64,000 nucleotides of DNA from Actinomycetales bacterium. Its GTDB lineage: Bacteria; Actinomycetota; Actinomycetes; Nanopelagicales; Nanopelagicaceae. The translations under genes were made by a program, and so were the position numbers. The notes under the pieces were generated by a model, which had not been told where the DNA came from, did no database searches, and saw nothing but the letters and a program-made list of their open reading frames with translations. The stretch lies in NCBI GenBank assembly GCA_018969355.1, contig JAGWYO010000001.1:1-64000 (forward strand), written 5' to 3'. Every line of letters starts with the position of its first letter. Within the stretch, counting starts at the first letter, position 1. Positions 1-7,471 of the stretch are shown piece by piece.

Positions 1-1442
1 TGCGCGATGGCAATCAATCTGCTCGCAGAAACTTAGATCGCTTCCTGGATGAAGCAGCAAAGTTTGAGCGCACAGGTGGAACAGTCTCGGCCTTTCTAGT
101 GTGGCTAGATATAGCCGCCGATGCTGAAGGCGGGCTAAAGGCAGGAGCGCCTGAAATTCGCAGTGATGTAGTGCAGATATTGACTATTCATATGGCAAAA
201 GGTGCTGAGTGGGATGTTGTTGTTGTGCCCGGATTGGCTGAGGGAACTTTTCCTGGTGGCAATACTGGTGATTCAGATAATTGGCTTAAGAATGAAAAGC
301 ATGTGCCGTTTGAGCTGCGCGGAGATGCACACGAGCTTCCACAATTTTCTCTAGATGGCATAACTAAGAACAGTGATGCGGCAAAGGCAATCAAAGCCTT
401 TGGTAAGGAGTGCACCAACAATATTAAGCTGCGTGAAGAGATGCGCCTTGCTTACGTTGCTATCACGCGTGCCAAATCGCATCTGCTGTGCACAACATCA
501 TGGTGGCGAGATGGCACACAATCTGTAGCACCAAGTGAAATCTTCACGATGATTGCAGCAGCAGCAAGTGGGTTAGGTGGTTTGTTAGTAAGTGATGTCG
601 CAGCACCGCAAGATGGCGCAGAAAACCCAACGATTGAAAATCCAATCTCTGCACAGTGGCCACGTGATCCATTAGGCAATCGTCGACAAGCATTTGATGC
701 TGCCATTGAATTAGTGATATCTGCACCCATCCATTCACTTCAAGAATCTAAATCAGCAGAGATTAATTCTTGGATTGGTGATGCTCAGGCATTGATTAAT
801 GAGCAACGTAAGGTGAAAGATCAAACTATTCGCGTTGCCCTGCCGCCACGTCTTTCAACTTCCACCCTTGTTGCTTTGCATAAGGATCCACAAGAACTTG
901 CACTCAATATTCGCCGTCCAATGCCGCGTGGGCAAGATCAATATTCACGTCGTGGTACTGCATTCCACTTATGGGTTGAACGCCAATTCACTGATGCAGC
1001 AACGCTCTTTGGTGATGAATATCTAGATTACTTAGATCCATTAGAAGAAGATTCAAAGCTAGAAGATTTGAAGAAAGCATGGTTGGGCAGTCAATATGCC
1101 AATCGCACACCTGCCCACGTTGAAGTGCCATTTGAGACAACTATTGGTGGGATTTTGGTGCGTGGTCGCATCGATGCCGTCTATGCAACAGCTGATGGTT
1201 TTGAAGTAGTGGACTGGAAAACTGGATCAAGCAAGTTGGATGCATCAGCTGCCGTTCAGCTGGCGATGTATCGTTTGGCTTGGGCCAAGCTCTCTGGCAC
1301 AGATATCTCAAAGATCAGTGCAGCTTTTCACTATGTTCCTACTTCTGTTACCGATCGCCCGGCAGATTTACTCGATGAAGCCGGATTAACAGCATTAGTA
1401 CAGTTAGCATATTCATCAAATCAGCCACAGATAGTCGGATAA
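1..1442 (+). CDS. adnB: AdnB-type UvrD/RecB helicase-nuclease, 3' part (5' cut by window)
   Basis: The reading frame is open from base 3, so this is the C-terminal ~480 residues of a larger protein (family members are about 1,050–1,100 aa). The late SF1 helicase motifs are visible: LTIHMAKGAEWDVVVVPGL (motif V region) and LAYVAITRAKS (motif VI). A RecB-like PD-(D/E)XK nuclease follows: GTAFHLWVE (His), GRIDAVY...VVDWKTG (Asp and DxK) and the QLAMYR helix. Such proteins resect DNA double-strand breaks as the AdnAB heterodimer. AdnB rather than AdnA is inferred from position: in mycobacteria the second adn gene is followed by nudC and uvrD2, as here. The family is certain; the A/B assignment is less so. 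Confidence 0.85.
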   Translation, partial: RDGNQSARRNLDRFLDEAAKFERTGGTVSAFLVWLDIAADAEGGLKAGAPEIRSDVVQILTIHMAKGAEWDVVVVPGLAEGTFPGGNTGDSDNWLKNEKHVPFELRGDAHELPQFSLDGITKNSDAAKAIKAFGKECTNNIKLREEMRLAYVAITRAKSHLLCTTSWWRDGTQSVAPSEIFTMIAAAASGLGGLLVSDVAAPQDGAENPTIENPISAQWPRDPLGNRRQAFDAAIELVISAPIHSLQESKSAEINSWIGDAQALINEQRKVKDQTIRVALPPRLSTSTLVALHKDPQELALNIRRPMPRGQDQYSRRGTAFHLWVERQFTDAATLFGDEYLDYLDPLEEDSKLEDLKKAWLGSQYANRTPAHVEVPFETTIGGILVRGRIDAVYATADGFEVVDWKTGSSKLDASAAVQLAMYRLAWAKLSGTDISKISAAFHYVPTSVTDRPADLLDEAGLTALVQLAYSSNQPQIVG

Positions 1443-1483
1443 ATGCTTCGAATAGTCAGACTGAGACCTTGAGGAGGTAATAG

Positions 1484-1708
1484 ATGTCTATGTTTGATGA
1501 TTCGATTCTTTCTCTTATCAGGAGAAAGTTGCGCGCTATTTTCATTAAAGAGGTTGCCATTAGTGATCATGAACTTGAGGCGCTCAAAAGAGAAAACCGT
1601 GAAGCTGGCCGTGCTGCACCGGGTGCTTTAGATTCAACAAGTGGTGGAAACAATGAGGCTAAAATGAGTTTCAAACCATTTATCTATGGTGGAGATCTCG
1701 ACGATTAG
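1484..1708 (+). CDS. small hypothetical protein (74 aa)
   Basis: Not recognised. A strong Shine-Dalgarno (gaggaggtaa) lies just upstream of the ATG, which supports translation. The first half is basic and probably helical (SLIRRKLRAIFIKE, then HELEALKRENREAGR). The second half is low-complexity and ends with acidic GGDLDD. There is no signal peptide or membrane segment. It starts 41 bp after adnB and may be co-transcribed with it. It overlaps the convergent EEP gene by 4 bp at the stop codons. Confidence 0.6.
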   Translation: MSMFDDSILSLIRRKLRAIFIKEVAISDHELEALKRENREAGRAAPGALDSTSGGNNEAKMSFKPFIYGGDLDD

Positions 1709-2514
1709 TCTTGGATAATCTCGATCTGTAAGGGCAAGTGATCACTCATACCTGAATGAGGGTATTGAATGTGGCGCACATCTTTTGAAGTTAATTTTTG
1801 CGAAAGAAAATAATCAATCTGTACCTTTGGATACCAACTTGGAAATGTGCGCATGGCTGCCAAAGATCTCCACTTAAATCCGCGGACAAATATGGCAAAA
1901 GGTATATTGAGATCTCCCATAATTAAAATCTTTGATCTATCTGTTACACCCAAAGTATTTGCCCAGCGTTTAATCTTTATCAATTGCGCTAGAGAAAATC
2001 CTGGCACGAATGAAAGGTGAGTATTAATTATCAGCCAACCATTATTTAAGACGGCAGCCAATGCACTTCGTGGATGGTCTCTGACATAGACACGTTTTAA
2101 CTTTCCATCCACTGGAAATGCCATAAACACACCAACAGGTGAACCCTTAAGATCTAAGCGGTGCCACGATTGAACTGGAATCTTGGAAGCCATTCCAATT
2201 CCATATGAGCCTGGTGCTATATCACTTTTATTTGTAATGAGTTTGTCATCACTAGTGGTTGGATTTCGCCAATTTTCATCCGGTGATCCCATCAGCGATG
2301 GCGCAAAAGCCCAATCTTTTGCGCCCACAATTGAAGCAACATTGCCGCTTTGATTGTGATTTCCTGATCGCTCTAGGAAGTAGTCAACTTCTTGCAGGCC
2401 TATGACATCAGTGGCTAGCTGGCTAAGGGCGGCAGAGAGCAGAGCCTGCGGATCGGCTTCTACATCGGGGGGAATGGGCAGCCCGTGCAGCAGATTCCAC
2501 GATGTTATGCGCAT
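1705..2514 (-). CDS. endonuclease/exonuclease/phosphatase (EEP) family protein
   Basis: 269 aa with the EEP fold signatures in order: N-terminal RITSWNLLHG (metal-binding Asn), GLQEVDYF (catalytic Glu), INTHLSF, MGDLNIP (Asp/Asn pair) and C-terminal GMSDHLPL (catalytic Asp-His). The family hydrolyses phosphodiester bonds in DNA, RNA, lipids or phosphoinositides; the substrate cannot be told from sequence. No signal peptide is seen, so it is probably cytoplasmic. The ATG at 2514 lies 6 bp after a TAGCAT -10-like box on this strand, so the mRNA is probably leaderless. It diverges from nudC. Confidence 0.85.
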   Translation of the reverse strand: MRITSWNLLHGLPIPPDVEADPQALLSAALSQLATDVIGLQEVDYFLERSGNHNQSGNVASIVGAKDWAFAPSLMGSPDENWRNPTTSDDKLITNKSDIAPGSYGIGMASKIPVQSWHRLDLKGSPVGVFMAFPVDGKLKRVYVRDHPRSALAAVLNNGWLIINTHLSFVPGFSLAQLIKIKRWANTLGVTDRSKILIMGDLNIPFAIFVRGFKWRSLAAMRTFPSWYPKVQIDYFLSQKLTSKDVRHIQYPHSGMSDHLPLQIEIIQD

Positions 2515-2520
2515 GGGGCG

Positions 2521-2533
2521 ATGCTAGTAGCGT
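2521..2533. promoter_or_regulatory. paired divergent -10 boxes for EEP gene and nudC
   Basis: The 27-bp gap between the two start codons holds TAGCAT on the minus strand (2526–2521, 6 bp before the EEP ATG) and TAGCGT on the plus strand (2528–2533, 8 bp before the nudC ATG). Both fit the actinobacterial TANNNT -10 consensus and would give leaderless or nearly leaderless transcripts. Confidence 0.55.
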
Positions 2534-2541
2534 TCACCCCT

Positions 2542-3489
2542 ATGAGCGCGCGCAATCAATCCTTATCCCCGATTAATCGCGCTAGCCACCTGCGCACAGA
2601 TGCCACGGCCTTAGAAGAGCTCTGGAAAAAGGCAATGATCGTGCAGATCATCGATGGGCGAATGAGTGCAACTGGTGATGCTCTTGTTTTTTGCGATGCA
2701 GCCACAGTTTTGGCACAGATGGATTCATTTATAGAAGGTGATCGCTTTTTCTTAGGCCTTGGCCGTGATGACACCACCCCATATTTTGCCTGGCGAACCT
2801 CGTGGATCAATGAGCCTTTAAGTGAAGAAGAAAAGTATGAAGGTTTTGCAACTCTTCGCGAACTGGGAAGTAGCTTGGATGAAGTTGAGATTTCTTTAGC
2901 CATGCACGCCGTTGGACTTGCTAACTGGCATGCAACACATCCGTGTTGTGCACGGTGTGGTGCTGCCACTGTCAGTGATTTAGGAGGATCGGTACGCGTG
3001 TGTGTTCAAGATTCAACACAACACCACCCCCGCACAGATCCCGCAGTTATTGTTTTAGTGAAAGATTCAATAGATCGAATTTTGTTAGGTCATCAAAGCG
3101 TTTGGCCAGAAAAGCGTTTCTCAACTTTTGCAGGCTTTGTTGAACCTGGTGAATCATTTGAAGAGTGTGTTTCCCGTGAAGTTTTTGAAGAGGCTGGTGT
3201 GTATTGCAATGATATACATTACTTGCGCTCTCAAGCCTGGCCTATTCCAGCCTCCATCATGATTGCCTTTGAAGCAATTACAGATCACCCAGAAAATGCA
3301 CGACCTGATGGTGAAGAGATCACTGAGATTCGTTGGTTTACAAGAGATGAGATGAAAGAGGCTGTGGCAAGTGACGATATTTTGTTGCCACCATCAATCT
3401 CTGTTGCTCGCAAAATGATTACAGCTTGGTATGTTGGTAAAGAAGGCTATGTCGTAAGCGATCTCACCGGCGGAGAATCCTGGCGTTAA
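2542..3489 (+). CDS. nudC: NudC-type NAD(H) pyrophosphatase / mRNA-decapping Nudix hydrolase
   Basis: 315 aa. A zinc-ribbon begins with HPCCARCGAATV and its third Cys falls in SVRVC. The Nudix box is GFVEPGESFEECVSREVFEE (GX5EX7REUXEE), followed by AGV. The NudC-specific SQAWPIPASIM motif is also present. It hydrolyses NAD(H) to NMN(H) and AMP and can remove NAD caps from RNA. An ATG at 2485 would extend the frame, but it lies inside the divergent EEP gene; the ATG at 2542 sits 8 bp after a TAGCGT box and gives a normal NudC N-terminus. Its stop overlaps the next start (TAATG). NudC next to UvrD2 is the usual actinobacterial order. Confidence 0.93.
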   Translation: MSARNQSLSPINRASHLRTDATALEELWKKAMIVQIIDGRMSATGDALVFCDAATVLAQMDSFIEGDRFFLGLGRDDTTPYFAWRTSWINEPLSEEEKYEGFATLRELGSSLDEVEISLAMHAVGLANWHATHPCCARCGAATVSDLGGSVRVCVQDSTQHHPRTDPAVIVLVKDSIDRILLGHQSVWPEKRFSTFAGFVEPGESFEECVSREVFEEAGVYCNDIHYLRSQAWPIPASIMIAFEAITDHPENARPDGEEITEIRWFTRDEMKEAVASDDILLPPSISVARKMITAWYVGKEGYVVSDLTGGESWR

Positions 3490-5162
3490 TGTCAGATATT
3501 CGCGCAGAAGAGATTTTAGAATCTCTCGATAACGAACAAAGAGCAGTTGCTCTTGCTACACGTGGACCCGTGTGCGTTATTGCTGGTGCTGGAACGGGAA
3601 AAACTCGAGCAATTACTCATCGCATTGCATATGCCGCAGCAATTAATGTGATGGATCCACACAAAGTATTAGCTCTTACCTTCACTGCCCGTGCTGCAGG
3701 GGAGATGCGCATGCGCCTTCGCTCTCTTGGCGTGCCATCAGTTGCCGCGCGCACCATTCACGCTGCTGCCCTTAAGCAGCTCACCTTTTTCTGGCCACAC
3801 GTATTTGGTGGTCGCACACCAGATCTCATCACTTCAAAGAGCGCCTTCATTACCGAGGCAATCAAGCGCGCTGAATTAACAGGGGAGTTATCGATTACTT
3901 CGCGTGATTTGATGCGAGATATCGCCTCTGAGATTGAGTGGTCAAAGGTCAGTGAAGTTGCACCAGTTGATTACTTGTCTGAGCTGGGAAAGCGCACCGT
4001 AAAACCTCGAATCAATCCTGAACAAATGGCCAAGGTTTACACGGCCTATGAATCAGTGAAACATCAAGAGCGAGCAATTGATTTTGAAGATGTTTTGCTT
4101 CTTACAACGGCCATGATTGAGCAAGAGCGTGAAGTAAGAGAGCGCGTGCAGGATCAATACCGATTCTTCACCGTGGATGAATATCAAGATATTTCACCTC
4201 TTCAACAACGTCTGATTAATGCATGGTTAGGCTCACGCCAAGAGATCTGCGTTGTGGGCGATCCCGCGCAAACTATTTATTCATTTGCCGGGGCAACTCC
4301 AATTTTCTTAAACACATTTACACAGCGCTTTCCAGAGGCCGAAGTGGTTCGCCTGACAACTGGTTATCGATCAACTCCTGAAATTACTTTTATGGCCAAC
4401 TCTGTTTTGCGCAAAGCTCAGACGGGCCAAGAATTAGTTGCCCGCAATAATCATGGTGATAAACCTTCAGTGGATGCCTATAACGATGAACCATCAGAGA
4501 TTGCAGGAATTGTAAGTTCGATTACTCAGCTAATTTCTCAAGGAACTGCCCCGCAGGAAATCGCGGTCTTAGCTCGCACAAATAGCCAACTTAATGCCGT
4601 TGAACGGGCCATGAATGTAGCAAAAACTCCTTACCAAGTTCGCAACAGCGAGAGATTCTTTGATCGCTCCGATGTTCGTGAGTTCTTAAGGCTTGTTCGC
4701 AACGCCTCGGTTATTCCTACTCAAGGCGTTTCATGGCTAGATGAACTGCGCACTCTGGCTCAACCATTTTTAACTGGAGCTCACATTGATGGCATTGCAG
4801 CGCTGTTGCACTTAGCTCGCGAACTTGATGCAGATAGTGGCTTTACACCTAAGAATCTGCGCACATATTTACGTGAGTTAGAAGATCGTGTGCAACAAAA
4901 CAATCCACCAACAATGCCTGTTACAACCCTTGCCACTTTGCATGCAGCAAAGGGTCTGGAATGGGAGCGAGTATTTTTGATGGGCGTAAGTGAAGGCCTG
5001 CTTCCACTTGAAAACAACTCAACGACAGGTGATCAGGCATCTCTTGATGAGGAGCGCCGCTTGTTTTATGTTGGAATCACGCGGGCGAAAGTAGATCTGC
5101 ACATGAGCTATTCCAAGAAAGCCTCACGCTTCTTGGCAGAAGCTGGCCTTATCACCCCTTAA
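3489..5162 (+). CDS. uvrD2: UvrD2-like SF1A DNA helicase, short form
   Basis: 557 aa. Walker A is GAGTGKTR (residues 33–40), then FTVDEYQDISPLQQ (motif II), GDPAQTIYSF (motif III), TTGYRST (motif IV), TLHAAKGLEWERVFL (motif V) and YVGITRAK (motif VI). It is a 3'-5' repair helicase. Position after nudC and before whiB7 matches mycobacterial uvrD2. The mycobacterial protein is about 700 aa and continues into HRDC and Cys-rich domains; this one ends soon after motif VI at FLAEAGLITP. Translation is coupled to nudC by a 1-bp overlap. Confidence 0.85.
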   Translation: MSDIRAEEILESLDNEQRAVALATRGPVCVIAGAGTGKTRAITHRIAYAAAINVMDPHKVLALTFTARAAGEMRMRLRSLGVPSVAARTIHAAALKQLTFFWPHVFGGRTPDLITSKSAFITEAIKRAELTGELSITSRDLMRDIASEIEWSKVSEVAPVDYLSELGKRTVKPRINPEQMAKVYTAYESVKHQERAIDFEDVLLLTTAMIEQEREVRERVQDQYRFFTVDEYQDISPLQQRLINAWLGSRQEICVVGDPAQTIYSFAGATPIFLNTFTQRFPEAEVVRLTTGYRSTPEITFMANSVLRKAQTGQELVARNNHGDKPSVDAYNDEPSEIAGIVSSITQLISQGTAPQEIAVLARTNSQLNAVERAMNVAKTPYQVRNSERFFDRSDVREFLRLVRNASVIPTQGVSWLDELRTLAQPFLTGAHIDGIAALLHLARELDADSGFTPKNLRTYLRELEDRVQQNNPPTMPVTTLATLHAAKGLEWERVFLMGVSEGLLPLENNSTTGDQASLDEERRLFYVGITRAKVDLHMSYSKKASRFLAEAGLITP

Positions 5163-5181
5163 TTACCCGTGGGTATGCAGG

Positions 5182-5222
5182 ATTTAATTAACTTGCACGA
5201 AGCTAGTCCCATGCTTTACCCT
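5182..5222 (+). promoter_or_regulatory. putative WhiB7-type promoter upstream of the whiB7 leader
   Basis: An AT-rich block (atttaattaa, 5182–5191) stands just before a -35-like ttgcac (5193–5198). After 18 bp comes a TANNNT box, taccct (5217–5222). An AT-rich element immediately upstream of the -35 is the known recognition pattern of WhiB7 with SigA, which suggests autoregulation. Transcription would start near 5229, giving a leader of about 335 nt before whiB7. Confidence 0.5.
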
Positions 5223-5274
5223 TTCCTTTCATCGTTTGCATGGCGCAAGCGAAGTCAACAGAGGAGAAGCGAAT

Positions 5275-5433
5275 ATGACTAACAGCTCATTCGTTCCAGC
5301 AAACGCATTGCGTTCTGCTGTCATCTCTTCTGCTCACACAACCAATAAGCCTGCTTCTTGGCATACAACAAAGCCAGCGTTTTACGCAGCTTTTTATGCC
5401 GGATACGAGGCCACTGGTGGTTCTACTCGATAA
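5275..5433 (+). CDS. leader-peptide ORF upstream of whiB7 (52 aa)
   Basis: ATG at 5275 with a strong Shine-Dalgarno (gaggagaag, 5 nt spacing). The peptide begins MTNSSFVPANALRSA and is rich in Ala, Ser and Thr, with an aromatic patch AFYAAFYAGYE near its end. It resembles no family I know. Its stop lies 23 nt before an intrinsic terminator that precedes whiB7. A small translated ORF followed by a terminator is the arrangement known in mycobacterial whiB7 and Streptomyces wblC leaders, so the role is probably regulatory. A longer in-frame start at 5236 exists but lacks as good an RBS. Confidence 0.55.
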   Translation: MTNSSFVPANALRSAVISSAHTTNKPASWHTTKPAFYAAFYAGYEATGGSTR

Positions 5434-5455
5434 CATCGAATAAGAACTAGAAGCC

Positions 5456-5492
5456 AAAGGCCTCGAATCCACAAGGATTCGGGCCTTTTTTA
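5456..5492 (+). terminator. intrinsic terminator/attenuator in whiB7 leader
   Basis: The left arm aaaggcc-t-cgaatcc (5456–5470) pairs with ggattcg-ggccttt (5475–5488) through a 4-nt loop and one bulged t, followed by a run of T (to 5490). It lies between the leader ORF and whiB7, so read-through must be regulated for whiB7 to be expressed from the upstream promoter. Confidence 0.75.
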
Positions 5493-5516
5493 TTTCTCCA
5501 ACAAAAGAAACCACAG

Positions 5517-5550
5517 CAAGACCTAACAGAAAGCAAGACCTAACAGAAAG
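5517..5550 (+). repeat. tandem 17-bp direct repeat before whiB7
   Basis: The unit caagacctaacagaaag occurs twice, perfectly and without spacer (5517–5533 and 5534–5550), ending 15 bp before the whiB7 ATG and directly before its Shine-Dalgarno. Confidence 0.9.
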
Positions 5551-5565
5551 AATGAGGTGAGAACT

Positions 5566-5916
5566 ATGAGCGTTCTCTTCAGTGAACTACTAGTACCAGG
5601 CTGGGCAGATGAAAAGATCGGTTTAGATGCAGTAACGGGCACCTATTCCGATGGTTCATCATTTAATTTGCCATGCCATACAGCAGATCCAGAACTCTTC
5701 TTCTCTGAAGCAGATCTTGCTATTGCAGAGGCCAAGTCCCTCTGCGGTGGATGTCCTGTACGCGCACAATGCCTTGAGGGTGCGATATCACGGGCAGAAC
5801 CGGCAGGCGTATGGGGTGGAGAACTCTTTGAAGATGGCCGAGTGATTGCAAAGAAGCGCAAAGCTGGACGACCATCGCTGAGCGAAGTTGCTGCTCGTGA
5901 GGAGGAAGCAGCTTAA
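5566..5916 (+). CDS. whiB7: WhiB7-like iron-sulfur transcription factor
   Basis: 116 aa. Four conserved Cys (37, 60, 63, 69; the CX2CX5C part is CGGCPVRAQC) bind a [4Fe-4S] cluster. The GVWGGE turn (81–86) contacts the sigma factor. A C-terminal AT-hook-like KAGRPS follows (99–104). The AT-hook, the position after uvrD2, and the leader ORF and terminator together identify WhiB7, the regulator of intrinsic antibiotic and translation-stress responses in actinobacteria. The ATG at 5566 is preferred over an in-frame GTG at 5557, because gaggtgaga forms its RBS. It overlaps the convergent tadC stop by 4 bp. Confidence 0.85.
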   Translation: MSVLFSELLVPGWADEKIGLDAVTGTYSDGSSFNLPCHTADPELFFSEADLAIAEAKSLCGGCPVRAQCLEGAISRAEPAGVWGGELFEDGRVIAKKRKAGRPSLSEVAAREEEAA

Positions 5917-6725
5917 CTTGCGAAGAGATTCAAATTTGTAAGCGATGGCCACAATGCAAAGAGAATTGAGATCGGCAGGATAAGGAAGACAACTGGAATC
6001 ATCATAGAGATTTCAGCCTTTCCTGCCGCACTCAGAACACGATTTCGTTGATTACCTCTGGCCTCAACTGCATGGCGTGAGAGGACTTCAATTAGTGGCG
6101 CTCCGCGCAAGGTTGCAGTAATTACGGCATCAACAAATCGTCTAATCATTACAGACTTCACTCTTCGGCCCATTGAATCAAGAGCCACATGCAGTGGCTG
6201 ACCTGCCCGAATCTCACCTATTACTACGGAAAACTCACGTGATAAATCACCTTGTGCTGAATCAGCTATACGTAACATTGCCTGCATGGGGGTTTCACCA
6301 GCTGCAATTGCAAGTGTCATCATTTCGATAATTGCTGGAAACTCTGCTTCAATTGCCACGCGGTGTTTCTTAATCTGTGAAGTTAACTCACGGTCAATAA
6401 TTATGAGAAGAGCTACTCCGGTAATCGCCGAAAAAACAAGAGCAGACACAAGAGATTTACCCACAAATAAGAATAGAACCAATACCAAGACAGATCCTGA
6501 AGCACAGTATCCAATCTGACGTATACGAAAGTTTTGATAGTCACTCTCATTTGGCTTGCCCAATTCTTCTAAACGAGCATGAATATTGGTTCGATCTGTG
6601 CTATTGAGTACAGCTTTGCGGCTTTTTGATTCCAACTCTTTAAGTGGGTCAATTTCGTTGAAAGCAATCAGTAATCCACCAGGGATGGCGAAAAGCATGG
6701 ATACGAGGATTATTTGAACCATCAT
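5913..6725 (-). CDS. tadC: TadC-like type II secretion F-domain membrane protein
   Basis: 270 aa. N-terminal membrane segment (IILVSMLFAIPGGLLIAF), then a segment pair near the middle (YCASGSVLVLVLFLFVG and SLVSALVFSAITGVALLII), the T2SSF cytoplasmic domain (AEFPAIIEMMTLAIAAGETPMQAMLRIADSA) and a C-terminal membrane helix (MMIPVVFLILPISILFALWP). It is an inner-membrane platform protein of Tad/Flp pilus assembly. The frame is open further upstream, but that part lies inside tadB; the ATG at 6725 overlaps the tadB stop (ATGA) and gives a normal N-terminus. Last gene of tadA–tadB–tadC. Confidence 0.85.
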   Translation of the reverse strand: MMVQIILVSMLFAIPGGLLIAFNEIDPLKELESKSRKAVLNSTDRTNIHARLEELGKPNESDYQNFRIRQIGYCASGSVLVLVLFLFVGKSLVSALVFSAITGVALLIIIDRELTSQIKKHRVAIEAEFPAIIEMMTLAIAAGETPMQAMLRIADSAQGDLSREFSVVIGEIRAGQPLHVALDSMGRRVKSVMIRRFVDAVITATLRGAPLIEVLSRHAVEARGNQRNRVLSAAGKAEISMMIPVVFLILPISILFALWPSLTNLNLFAS

Positions 6726-7471
6726 CGGATTACTCTTTGGCGCATCGGGCTCTTTAAACTGACTGGCTGCGTGAATACCCTGGGAGTTTGAGGTAGACGT
6801 CCAAGGCGATTCATCCATAGATATGCAACAGCTGTCATAAATAATCCTGCAATTAAAATCATTCCACCAGTTGGCGTTGAAAATGCCAGAGCAGTGCTGG
6901 GTTGTGTTGATAGCAATAACAACAAAATCCAAGGTGCTACGGCAGACATGTGAGCAGAGTTTTTAATCCATCCATGTTTTACTTCAATCTCACGACGCAG
7001 AGCTAAATCTTGACGAAGGAAGTCACCTAGTGTTCTAAGGATGGACATGAGCTCACTTCCACCAAGTGCTTTAGAGATGAGTAATGCCTCAAATATCTGA
7101 TCGCTGCCATGGTGATGAAAAATCGATTTCAATTCTTGTAACGCCAACTCTAAATCAGCGTGACGAAAAAGCGAACTCCGAAACTCTGCAAAGGCTGGAC
7201 GTAGTATTTCTGGTCCGCGAGTAGCTAAGCCAACGAGAGATTCTGATAGTGATAGACCTGATTGGATTCCCGACATGAGGTGATCAATGACCTCTGGCCA
7301 GGCAGCAATGAGATGTGATTCGCTGTGAGCGCTTTTCCTTTGCAGAGTCACAAATACTGCCCCAGCAATCAGTGCACCAAAAGCAAAGGCAATTGTCAAT
7401 GACGAGGTAATGAAAAGAACAAGCCCAGTAGTCGCACTTGCTGCGATGAAAACACGAATGCCATTTCTCAT
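6722..7471 (-). CDS. tadB: TadB-like type II secretion F-domain membrane protein
   Basis: 249 aa. Two N-terminal membrane segments (residues ~5–40), a T2SSF domain (AAWPEVIDHLMSGIQSGLSL...), and two C-terminal membrane segments (SAVAPWILLLLLS; GGMILIAGLFMTAVAYLW). It pairs with TadC as the membrane platform driven by the TadA ATPase. It overlaps tadA (ATGA) and tadC (ATGA), so all three are translationally coupled. Confidence 0.87.
   Translation of the reverse strand: MRNGIRVFIAASATTGLVLFITSSLTIAFAFGALIAGAVFVTLQRKSAHSESHLIAAWPEVIDHLMSGIQSGLSLSESLVGLATRGPEILRPAFAEFRSSLFRHADLELALQELKSIFHHHGSDQIFEALLISKALGGSELMSILRTLGDFLRQDLALRREIEVKHGWIKNSAHMSAVAPWILLLLLSTQPSTALAFSTPTGGMILIAGLFMTAVAYLWMNRLGRLPQTPRVFTQPVSLKSPMRQRVIR

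Noticed and set aside
544-738. Opposite-strand and alternate-frame ORFs of 60–140 aa throughout (for example Leu/Gln-rich frames)
   Set aside because: They lie antisense or out of frame within strong genes, lack an RBS and show only composition bias from the real coding frame.
2485-2541. Earlier ATG for nudC
   Set aside because: It overlaps the divergent EEP gene start and would remove the promoter spacing; NudC similarity begins after 2542.
6726-6932. N-terminal extension of tadC (69 residues, open frame)
   Set aside because: It lies entirely inside tadB, and the ATGA overlap at 6725 gives a normal TadC start.
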